From Bactericera cockerelli (lineage: Eukaryota > Arthropoda > Insecta > Hemiptera > Triozidae), in assembly GCA_024516035.1 (NCBI GenBank), contig CM044959.1, forward strand, positions 34,152,662 to 34,216,661: 64,000 bases of DNA, written 5' to 3'. Each line of letters starts with the position of its first letter. Position 1 is the stretch's first letter. Shown here piece by piece: positions 1 to 11,857 of the stretch. Under the pieces are notes generated by a model. The model was not told the DNA's origin. It ran no database searches and saw only the letters and a list, made by a program, of their open reading frames with translations. A program made the position numbers and the translations under genes.

Positions 1-571
1 TGTTATGTGCCAAATCACCTATGAGGTGAAAAAAATTTGACCACAGAGGCCGGGTTATATTTTCTTCGAAAAAAAGAAGAATTACAGATTAATTTATAAA
101 ACCGACACCAATAATTCAACAAAAAAATCTTTTCAGGACTGAAAGAAAGCTTATGATGATAAACTGAAAGGCTTGAAAGAGAAAAGGAAGAAACAGAAAA
201 TGAAATGCCAGATATGAAAATCTCGATTGTGCAAGTAAAAATAAATACAACGAGCTAAAAATCTCAAGGAGGTTGGTGTGTTTTTGGTCATAGGATTACG
301 CATGGGGGTGCGCAACAAACACACAAGTGGTGGCCATTTGCTAGTTTCTTATCCCAACATACTATTTCATTCTTTCGTTTTGGGTACACAAAATTTATTC
401 TTTTAGTTCAAAATGACCAAAATCATTCGGGAAGTTTATAGCGCTCCCGAAAGCCCATAGTTTAAAACAATTATTTGAAAGTGTCCGAACTTATTTAAAT
501 TATTACTGTTGTTCTAAATATTTTATAATTTACTAGATTCTATTTATAATAACTTAAATCTTCAATCCATT
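1..571. other. No gene recognised
   Basis: AT-rich sequence without a convincing reading frame or repeat. Confidence 0.5.
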
Positions 572-779
572 ATGTATTCCCAAAAGAGAAGGTACCTACC
601 TATGTTTGACGAATACGAAACAAGTGGATTTAATACCACACATTGCCGTACAGAACAATATGACAAAAGACAGCAAAGATCAACATCAATCGTCAGTCCG
701 AAAGAAGTTGACTCCTGTGCTGCCTTTGATATCATCCTACTTCATAGCACATGAGTTATGCATAGTGTTCTGGGAGTCT

Positions 780-1178
780 CCAATATAAAAGCTATCCTAT
801 TCTCAGAAAAGAGCCATCAGAACGTCTTTGGTCTGGGCCAAAGGTTTCTTGTAAGCCTTTATTTAAGAAACACAACATACTAACTGCATACGCCCAGTAT
901 TCTGACACTTGTCTTGTAATTCACAAACCTCTCCCTCACTTCCCAGACATAGAGATATCCATAAGCATAACACAAGAAATAAAAATAATCTCATTATATC
1001 GAGAAATATGCTTATGGATAACTCTTTTCTCAAACAAGGGGTCACCCTCTATAATAAACTACCTCCAGCATTCAGAGAAATGAGGGAAGAGATGTTCAAA
1101 AACTCTCTAAAAGAGAACTTACTAAATCTCGCTCCATACAGTCTAGACGAGTTCCAGGGTAGCCTGGAAAATCTATAA
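780..1178 (+). pseudogene. Decayed 3' end of a non-LTR retrotransposon ORF2
   Basis: Translated fragments resemble the region that follows the reverse transcriptase in jockey/CR1-like LINEs: a QKRAIRT-like stretch followed by FGLG, then PLFKKHNIL, then an RxxDIHKHNTRNKNNL segment and an LYNKLPPAFRE segment before the stop at 1178. The parts lie in different frames (from about 808 in one, from about 909 in another), so at least one frameshift has occurred. No reverse transcriptase core is present. AT-rich, T-rich sequence follows (1200-1320), as expected for a LINE 3' UTR. The family is judged from remembered motif style, not from an alignment. Confidence 0.5.
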
Positions 1179-1283
1179 GTCCCATTATTAACATCTAGTC
1201 ATATCAAAGCTTGTATCCTACTCTAATATGTGATTTTATACTTTTTTTTATACTTATTTATTTTTTTTTCTTATATAAATATA

Positions 1284-1314
<31 letters not shown>

Positions 1315-2082
1315 ACTATTATTATTTTTTTTAATCCGCTAGTCCTGAAAAGTATCACTTACTTTTATCTACCACCTGGTTTTATTAATGTATTTTCTTT
1401 TTATAAATTTTTCATTCATTCATTTACATCATGTACCATTGTACCATTTAAATCATACCTATAGCATACATACAAGAGTGTATATCGAAATGCTTTAAAT
1501 ATAATAATAATAATTGCAGTCTTTTCAGCTTTGGAAAAACAGCATACCTAGATTTGAAATAGTTATGTATTCACACACAAAAAATGAAATGAGTAAGAAC
1601 ACACTTTTATAACTAAGATTAAAACAATAGTTTCTATACCTAACAGGTAATAGAAAATAAAAGAAACAAGAGACTCACAAAGAAAAATATGTATATATTA
1701 TTTATAATAATTCGTGTATTTATAATATTTATCATAGGACACTTCCTTGAACATAATAATAATGAATTATTATTAGTACCTATTATATTAAATGCAGTAC
1801 AAAACTCAATCACCCAACTATACAGGAGCAAATCAAAAAGTCAGACAAAACACCTAAAGCGACATCAAATAAAATCCAATATGCGTGTTTTGATTACACC
1901 TAAAATTTCAGAAGGTGAAGTACAATAAAATGTGCTGACAGATATTATAATTTACAAGTATCTAAAGGCACACAGTGACACATTAAGGTGCGTCTTTCTG
2001 CTCTTTACTTCTTGCATCAAGAAAATACAGTTGAAAATAGTGTCAACTCTCTGAACCCATGTACTTGAGTCTTGACACTTCG
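1179..2082. other. Intergenic / probable 3' UTR of the minus-strand gene
   Basis: No coding sequence was seen. It includes an (AT)n run at about 1278-1302 followed by a T tract. The end nearest 2082 lies directly after the stop codon of the minus-strand gene and must hold at least part of its 3' UTR. No single polyadenylation signal stood out. Confidence 0.4.
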
Positions 2083-3401
2083 CTACAAGCACCCGTTGCC
2101 CCAGCAACCGCACCAGGGCACCTTGCCTGTTCCCTCCCGGCCCGTCGTACTCATCTTCCTCCGGGTGACGATGCTGCTGCTGTCGCTGTAGCTTCTCTCC
2201 CTCTCGCTGCAGGTGGTCATCTCCGCCGGACTGGTAGCCACGTCGTCTGCTCCCCGGAGGCTTGCCGCGGCACCCCCTTCTTCCCCTTCATGAGAGGAGC
2301 TTCCGGTGCTTGGTGGGGGACTCTTGTCCTTCTGACGAAGACTGAGAGCACTCCGCCGGAGTTTTACCGTCAATGTTTTTAATGCTCTTCTTCGTGATTC
2401 GTTTCGGGACTTCTTCGAATTTTGTGGGGAAGAAGTTTCATTCCCCGATGTTTGAGGGGTGCTTGGGACAGGGTTTGACTTTCCATTCGGTGTTTCAGGT
2501 GGATTGTAAATGGATAGCTTGCGACTGATTTTTGGCGAATGCACAATTTTAGAGCTTCGGTTCGATCCGTTATCTCCGCTGCGCTCAAACTTGATAGAGG
2601 ACTTCCTGTTGAAGTCAAACACGCTGGCTCTATCGTCCACCTGGGATGTAGCAGCCGTCTCATTGCCTGAACCTGTGTCTGCCGTGATGACAGAGTGCTT
2701 CATCGTTTGTATTCGTAACGAAGGCAATTTATTTTTAACTTCAGTTGGAGTCAAACACTCTGTCGTAGTTACTTCCGAAGCCGCTTTACGTGTTTGCTGA
2801 GGACTGCTACCTTGTTTGTCTGCTTTGCCTTCCATAATATCAAAATGTTCATGAGTGTCAACTGTTCCTTTTTGAGCATTGAATCTCCACCTTCTTGCAG
2901 AGTGAGGACTTAGCAACCGATCCTTTGCGACCTCACCATCGGATGGAATATTGGCGTATTCAGGCTCATCATCTATGCGTGTGTGTCTAGATCGAGGCAG
3001 ACTGTAAGTGGCGTTATCTGGAATGTAACTTGTGCTGGCGGTAGGAATAGGAGATTGGCGAGAGATCCTTGGCATGCTATGATACAGTGGGTTCGACACG
3101 CGTTGCTGTCGCTTATACAAGGAGGGCATTGTGTGGTATTCACTATAGCTCGAGCTGGGCTGAACAACTGGTTCTATGATGATATTGTCGTTGTCGAGAA
3201 GTTTGATGTTCAAGTTGATTTGAGATCTGAAGGATTTCCGTCGCTTGAGCCGCAGGCAGGAGATCTCCTCTGGCCGCAGAACCCTGAGGGTGACCCGCTG
3301 CCCCATGATGAAAATGAAGGAAGGGAGGGGGGTGTCGGGCCTCAGGCGGACGATTCTCTCTCCTGTGTCTACACTCTTGTACATGCGGCGCTCTATGGAA
3401 C
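2083..3401 (-). CDS. Exon 8: end of second RRM-like segment and long basic/Ser-rich tail, stop
   Basis: Acceptor TATGTCACCAG before GTTCCATAG. The first 55 residues ([20 protein letters not shown], then [18 protein letters not shown]) complete the RRM-like fold begun in exon 7. The remaining ~380 residues are low complexity: Ser/Thr/Pro-rich, with basic clusters ([20 protein letters not shown]) that could act in nuclear targeting or RNA binding. The last ten residues are [10 protein letters not shown]. The stop is TAG at 2085-2083. It is not a CaaX box, since the last Cys is the penultimate residue. Confidence 0.85.
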
Positions 3402-6400
3402 CTGGTGACATACAGGGAGTTGAGAGATAGTTTTATATTAGGGTAAAAACATTTAGAAGATAACGTTTATAATACGAATAAAATTACGTCCAGCATATCC
3501 ATTAAATAGTAATAATCATATTTCAACAGTATAACCACCAGTCCAGCACTTTTAGTATTTAACTACTTTTGGACAGTGTGGCTTGGGATAATTCAACTGT
3601 AGGTAGGAAACTTAATAACTTGCACCTGGTTAACTTGCTACAAATTTGCATTTTTGAACCATCAAACATTTTATACTTTTCAAGTAAATTATATATATTT
3701 GAAGAAAAAAAAAAAAAATTCTATCAACATTGCACAACTTGTCAGAAATGTCCGAATTTCAAGTTTCATGGTTTAGACATTTTTGAGATAAGTTGATTAT
3801 CAATGCATGAGATAGCACATTATATGGCCCCGATATTGTGTATAAGTAGTTTTTTTTCCTGTCCATGATGGTTGTCATAGAAATTCTATTCTAAAATTAT
3901 TGTGGAATGACATAAAGTTGAATACTTACTAACCAAGTATGGTACCGAACGAGGACAATATATTGGCTACCAGAGTGTCATCCACATCATGGGGTACTCC
4001 AGTGAGGGCTATGACTGCAGTGCCTATGGAGGCATCCTGCAGCTGAATATGGGTGTGCCCTATCTGGATACCTGAGGGAAAAAAACAGGAGAAGATCAAT
4101 ATGTTATTTATACAATACATAAGTTGAATGTTGAGTAATTGCACATCCGAAGGACAATGATAATAATACCTAGAGACTTTGTTTCTATACAGATATTACA
4201 CGTTCTGACTGAAAGGAACTAAACTTGTGAGTTTCTCTTTACCTACTGTTCGTTGTTGATAGGACTGAGAATGTCCATTTATAATAATTAAGTATAATGA
4301 ACTAAGTATTTCTAAAATTACCAGAGGTGAGAGTTATTGTTAAACAAAATTTATCAATTTAAAAACAAAAACTTAGACTCATATATCTCATTTACCTTGG
4401 CGCAGCACAGCATTCACTTGGTCCTGGCTGGAGAAGCTGACGTAGCATTGCTCCTCAATAATCCTGGCGCCCTTCAGTCCCGCCCTTACCTCAGGGGGGA
4501 GTTGCTCATCCAGGATGTCAATCACGTCTATCACCTGGAACAGGACGGTTTAGGGCGGAATTAATAGACAACATCAATAACTTAAGTCATTGGTAAGTGT
4601 CGGTTTTCCCTATCTTACACAGTACGCAATCCGTGACTTAGCGCCACAGAGGTATTACAAAAACGTCTATTAATTCCGCCCTTAGATTTCGTTGTTATTC
4701 ATAATTTATTTCAATGAATTTACAAGTTGAACTCACAAATGTACTTAGCGGAAATTTTAGCAAGGATTATTATTGAAAACCGAATAAATTTATTATTATT
4801 ATTACAATTAGCTTTAATTAATATACATACATTGGATTGAATATAGAATAACAACAATAATATAATAATGAGATTTATTCAGTACTTTAACAAGTTTAGG
4901 TAAAAAATACTGATGAATTATTGTCCTAAGGATTTTCATCGTTAAGCAGTGTACTCGTAACCGAGAGGTCAGTGATCCCTATACTCCCTTTAGTATCCGA
5001 TGTCCCAACCTTGAATTTTTACAGTAAGGCGAATATTAAAACAGAATTCTTGTGAGGTCAACACAAAGTTGTATATCACAGTTTTTGAGTTCATCACAAG
5101 TGTAATGTCACCATTACTCAGACCCAGCTTACTGAAATTCGCCATACTTGAGACTCCACTCATTCACCTCCAAGTAACGAGTTTACTGCGATCCGACAGT
5201 CCTCTAAGGTCTGTATGGATAAACACACGTAAAGCGTCGTTAAGCCCCCTTTTTTAAAGTAAAAATAAAATTCTCATTCAATGCACATTGCATAACTACA
5301 CAATTTTGAGGCGCACATAAAATGGGATTTTCTTTATTTTGGTGAATCAATTAACTACCACCAAGTTACAGGCTTATATCTGTTTTACCTCAGATTTTAA
5401 GCTAGTTTCAAATAGGGATTCCAAACTAGATTCTTAGAAATGCAACAGGCAAAATTAATAGACGTTTTATATTACCCATGTAGGTTCAACTGTTTGGCAT
5501 AAGGATTCCAAACTAGATTCTTAGAAATGCAAGAGGCGAAATTAATAGACGTTTTTTACTACCCATGTTAAGTTGAATTGTCTTAAGTCTTAAATATTTT
5601 ATTTACTAAACGAGATACATTATAAGAACTCAAAAATATTGTTTATTAATTTTGCTCTAAGACCTAGATTCTAAATATGATATAATTATGATGCACAAAA
5701 ATAATTATGCACACTTTGGTATGCTTGTTAAATCACTTCAAATCATGCACTGAGAAAAAGGACATCCTTGTTAGCTAGTAAGTTATCCTTAAACGAGGAT
5801 GGAATCGGGATTACTTTAACCCAGATGGGGCTGACGTCCTTCCAGAAGGACGTCCTTCTGGAAGGACGTCAGCCCCATCTGGTGAAAGGTACTACATTGT
5901 GGATTTTTCTAATTAATTCAGCTTGTTGGGGTTAGTTGGCGACACCTTAAGCTCTTTGTTTTGAGTCCGAGTGATAAGTTGACAGCACTTATTTTGATTC
6001 AGGACTCAATTTATATCACTCCAAAAAAATAAAACAAAAAATTTCACCGCGTTATCTGGGTTAATAAAAGATTATTTGTCCTTGCACACTAAGACAACGA
6101 TACAAGTTACATTGTTACATTGTAATAATGAAGTGAGTAATATACTAATTTAAGTATCTATCATCCTTATATTTTAACATTTTTTCAAGGATGAATGTCC
6201 AGGATATTTTTTTTTCTCAGTGTGCCTCTATCCTGCGCTCACCGTCAGCTGCTCGAAATCCTGCACTGGGAACACGAGAGTGAAAGGCTGCACACAGTGG
6301 AGGCGCAACGTCTGGGGCGGGGGCACGTAGAGCTGACACTCCTGGGAGTCGCCACTACTGGTGGAGGGGGGGACGGCACTGTTTGAGGAGGTGTGGCTAG

Positions 6401-9400
6401 AGTGGGAGTCGGACAGGTTGTAAGCTACGCCTCCGCCTTTGTCTTCCTTATCCGACTGAAAAATAACGACGATTAACGAACGTTATACTATTTGTGTTGA
6501 TCATAAAATTGTCACAATTACTCATACTTATTACTCATACACTATTACTCATACATTATAATTATTCGCAATGCTTGAAACTCGGAACTTGAAACTTAAT
6601 ACTAGTTATGAATGAAATAAAAAATGTCACCTTTACTCAAACATATATTTTTTTAAATCATAGAACAAAAGCCTCATCCAGCCTTTGGTTCATAGGCAAT
6701 GTATGGCCGTATGGCAATGTATGGTTCAAAGGCAATGTATTCCAAGTATGGCCGCCGCATTGCCTGTTTCGACGGCCATAGCAAGTCTCTGTTTTAAATA
6801 AAATGCTGAGTTGATATCACCCGTTACTTAAATCAATATTCGTCCCTACTCTTTGACAACTACCCACGGGCTTAGGGTTTGAAAGGCCAGGGACATAATA
6901 TACCAAATTACCTATTATAAATAGGTAGTCATCATATTGTTTGGTTGGCTAAAATAAATCATTAATATTATTTATTTAGCCAGGAACTAAATTTCAAGTG
7001 TGATAGTTAATTAAAAAGAAAATGAGAGTTTTAAATTGACTGACAGTCCTCTCTTTAAATAAATGTTAATTAGAAAAAATTAAATAAATTCACCGTAAAT
7101 TTTATTAAAACATGGTCCGGAAATGAAAATCGCAACATCTCCGTCGTTCTAGATTTCATTAAACTACCTGGAGGACTTATCTGTGACGTCACTCTTCATG
7201 TAATCCTGTGCTCCTTCAGTCCACCGCTCCTAATCCATGACGTAGTGAAAGTGTGGAATAGTGTATATGCGAAAAGTTGTAATGTCCCTAACTACTGCCC
7301 TATAAATGATCAGTGAGATAATTTTGATAAGTTGCTTCAAGTAGATATGAAATATCTGCGGTAATTTCCCTATTTGCCAATCTCCATGGCTCAGTGGTTA
7401 AGAGCATTGGTTGCTGACTCGGAAGTTGAGGGTTCGAATCCCGGCCGGACCAGAAAATTCCAACTGAGTTTTTCCGTTTTCGGAATAGCATGGATGTAAG
7501 GTAACAGTGGCCTGAAGTAATGCGTAAGCGGTTCCGGGGCACAACATACCTTTAAAAAATCCCTATTTGGTAATGTGGTGAAATTTGAGTCCCTGCACAA
7601 CTTTTGAGGAAATCACAGCATTCATATTTACAAATTAAAGTATTCAAAACTAGCAGTGCCTCCGAATGTAATCAAAATTGTCAGTATACAATATACATAT
7701 CCGAATTGAAGTACTCAAAATTACCACCAAGATATCGAAATTGAAGTAATCAAAATTATCATTAGCCAATTTAATAGTTTTCTTAAATTATCAACAAGCT
7801 ATATACGAATTGAAGAAATGAAAATTATCAGCAGAATATCCAAATTGAAGTAATATAAATTATCATTAGTACCTATCTCCCAATTGAAGCAATCAAAATC
7901 ATTAATAGGACATCTAAATTCAAGTACATACGTAAGTAATTCAAAATACCAGCAGTATATTCAAATTGAAGTTATCAAAATTATCAGCAGTAGGTATATC
8001 CAAATTGAATTTATGACTCCTTGCTTTATGAGGTATTTAATTAGTTAAAACCCGGCACTTTGTCGCTGTTGTGGATTTTGTCCCTGGCTGGTGTCCTATT
8101 TGGAATTTTTGCTGGCAAACAATAGACGCAGGTTCAAAACCTGACAGTCCACGGTATTTTATCTTCGAATTTCACAAAAAATGCTATCGCATTAGAAATG
8201 CATCATTATAAAAGCACTTACACAACAGCAGAACATGTCATTTTCTTTGTCTATGGTGACACCACGTTTGTAAAATCCTTGGAAACACTTCCTAACTGGT
8301 GACTAAATGTTTTATTTTCGAGTTCTTCAAATGAAATGCAAGAACACGAGACAGTTTTGCCGGCTTAAGTTTCACAGAAAATAGAGTCATTTTACGATCC
8401 AGATTTCAAAGTAGATTGCTCCTGAAGAGTTAGTTATTCAAGATAGAACTCAAACAAATGGATCGGTACTTCGTAAAACCTTTTCTGAGGAACCTCTTTG
8501 AGAAACACTTGTTAAAATTTTAATTATTTAATTAATTCACCCATAAGTTATTTTATTTTCACTACAAAAATCGCACTAAGTCTCACTTTTCATTGAACTT
8601 TGTAACGCTTATTTATCAAAAAACTTATCGATGTTTTTTTTATCCTTCAACAAAAAATTAAAATAGTAAATTGATTTTCCCGAGAAGTGATTGAAATTAG
8701 TTGAGAGTTGTTTTCAAAGAACGTAAAGTATTCGAAACTTCAATATTGTAGACCTCTGCCAGCGGAACAATCATCTTATAAAAAGAACAATACGTTCAAA
8801 CACCTCTCACATATGGAACGGTAATAGATCATAACCTCCAGTGCTGTGGGGGAGTAGATTATGTTTCTGAGATATAGAAGAGTCTGTCTGGCCAGAGAAA
8901 ACTCATAGTCACCACAAAGGTTTTTGCGACCTCATGAAGAGTTTCAGATCTTCTCATTTAGGACAGTTAGGAGTTTCAGATTTTCTCAGTTAGGACAATT
9001 AGGAGTTTCAGATTTTCTCAGTTAGGACAATTAGGAGTTTCAGATTTTCTTGTTGCACATCAATCAAGAACAGCCTTTCTGAAAAAACTATTCAATGTCA
9101 GTGAGTATTTTTCTTGTTGCACATCTAGAAATAATCTGGTTACCGTTCTAGAGATACAGCCATTAGTCAGTGAATTAATGAGTCAGTGTTTTCTCGTTTT
9201 AGAGATCTGATGGATCACCGCCGCCAATTAAATAGCGAAATCATCAAGTTTCACATCCTCAATCAAATTATCCTACATATAGTCATATTTTTGGGTTTAC
9301 TTTATTTTCACATAATTATCCTCTGGAAAAAACCAAAACTGGTGAGTTACTCACTTAGGAATGAAAATAAGATGAAGAGAAATTGAGCGTGTGAGAGAAA

Positions 9401-11367
9401 AACGAAAGTAAGAGAAAAACGAAGAAAAATTAGACTCAAAGAAAAACTCAGGCTTCCATTTCGTCTGAAAAGAAAGAGAGTACAACACACCAAATCTTCC
9501 TTTCACTTCAAGGCAGATGAAAACTCAGCTTAGCTCCTCCGCCACTGGACGTGGAAATGGTGGCATAGTGACATACACATTGCCAACTAATTATCTTTTT
9601 AAAATAAAACAAGTGGAAAAAGAAGTATTCTCTCTTTTTCTTCTCTCTCTACGTAGAAGTGCAATATGAGGAATACATACTGGGTGCCCTCAAAGTCACA
9701 CGCACTGACGCGCGACGCATATTTCGATAACTATGACACTTAACAGCAGGTGTTTTTTAGAGGTTAATTTTTCAAGTTAGAACCGATGAATCCGATGATA
9801 TTAAACGCGGCTATTTTGAAGAATGCCGGTTATTTTATATATCTGTTTCTACCATTTTAATTATTGAAAATAATGTTTACCGCAATGAATACAATAACGC
9901 CAGAACAGCGCTTGCAATTTTATTACTCACTCTGTTTTAGACACTATTGCAAGTAATCTAATCACCATTGTTTATTTTAAATCTAATCACCTACTTTTAA
10001 ATATTTTAGCTTTTTTCTTCAAACCACAAAGTACCTCGATCTCATACAATATGTTGATTTAATGATCTTTCTGCTCGTTTCGGAAATCCCTCAACGTTCA
10101 GAAATTTATTTATTTTGAAAAACAACAAACGCATCACTACATTAACCCCAGTGACACGTAATTTACTGATTAGGCGAGTGTATTTGACGTTCAAAATAAA
10201 AACAATACCGAAATTCATCTCATGTATTCTAATGAAGTTTTTATTTTCTATACGAGGGAGTAAATTTGGATAAAGATGTTTTTAGATGTTAACAAAATAA
10301 TTACATTGGTTTCTAGGTAAAGAGGCTTGTAATACATAAAAAAAAGTCTTTTTTCTAGAGCTGTCCTTGAAGAAGAAAGGATTTTTTTGAAAATTATATA
10401 ATTTTCATTCATTTTTTTCATGGCCTGTACAAACTGAAAATATTTAGAAGATAGGAATCAAGTAAAAATAAAGCATAAAAATTATGTTGTTTCTTTTTTC
10501 ATTAAGTATCGAAAGCATTTTGCAGCTTATGGGTATAAATATTATTAAGTTCCTTTTTTGCTTAATTATCGAAAATATCATTATCGAGAATTTTTAATGA
10601 AGTAGCTTAACCACTGAGCTGAACCACAAATTTTCGACGAATACAATACTTTCCTTATTATAGGATATGGAAAGTAAAAATTATTGAGCGCACGAATAGC
10701 TCAGTGGTTAAGGTTCGAACCCCCGCGCCGAGAAAAAAAGTATTCAAAAATCTGGTTACAGTTGTTTGTAAGGGATACCTTTCGGTGCGCTCGTGTTGAC
10801 CCAGCACCTAAATGGGAAGTATTGTGTCACTTCTCGCCCATCAGAGGGGAGGCATACTGAGGGATGTGCAGGCTACAAGCTTCTACAGTAGCTTCCCTTT
10901 CATGGCTACGAAATACAAAAGGCTGTGAAAAACTTATCTTAAAAAAAATTAATGATTTCCATGAAGCATATAAAAACCCCATATCAACCGACTTGCGACT
11001 ACTACAAGCCAGAACATCTTGTACCACATTGTACATAAATATCAATATTTTTCATGTTGTTAAACTCAATTTATTCTTGTTTCATAGCGACGGAACATGT
11101 AAAGCTATGTATGAATTCCTGCCTAGAAATAATGGCATTTAAATTGCTCGAGTACAAATTGTTTGTTCTTTAACAATATTGAAATTTAAAATTGAAACAG
11201 AGGCAGAAAAAGAGAGAGACATCTATGTATGTGGAGAAAGCAAGAAAAAGACAAATACATATAAGAGAAAGTGAGAGAGGAAGAGTTCAAAAAGAGATGG
11301 AGATGATGTAGAGATAGAACAAAGGGGGTGAGTGTGTATAATATGGGTATGTGTTTGTGTGTGTGTT

Positions 11368-11456
<89 letters not shown>

Positions 11457-11814
11457 TCTGGTGTGGTATGTGTATCTGTGTAGTGTGTATGTAAGAGAAG
11501 GAAAGTAGCAATTTTGCAATTTGACGGAATGTTAATCTGATGCTGTTCTGTAATTTGTTGCCAATAAATCTGTTGGAAGATTGGCGCAATTTTCTCTCGT
11601 CTATTTTCTTATATGGCGTATTATGTTTATGTACAATCTGTACATTATACTTGTTTTACTTCAATACGATTCAAGTATTTACAAATAGAATCTACAGCCA
11701 ACATCATAGATAAGTATTATCTATGATTATCTAGACGTGAGTACTTTATGTACAAATATTGATAGATTCATTAATGTACATTAAAATAAAATCATTGAAC
11801 TGCCACAAGTCACT

Positions 11815-11857
<43 letters not shown>

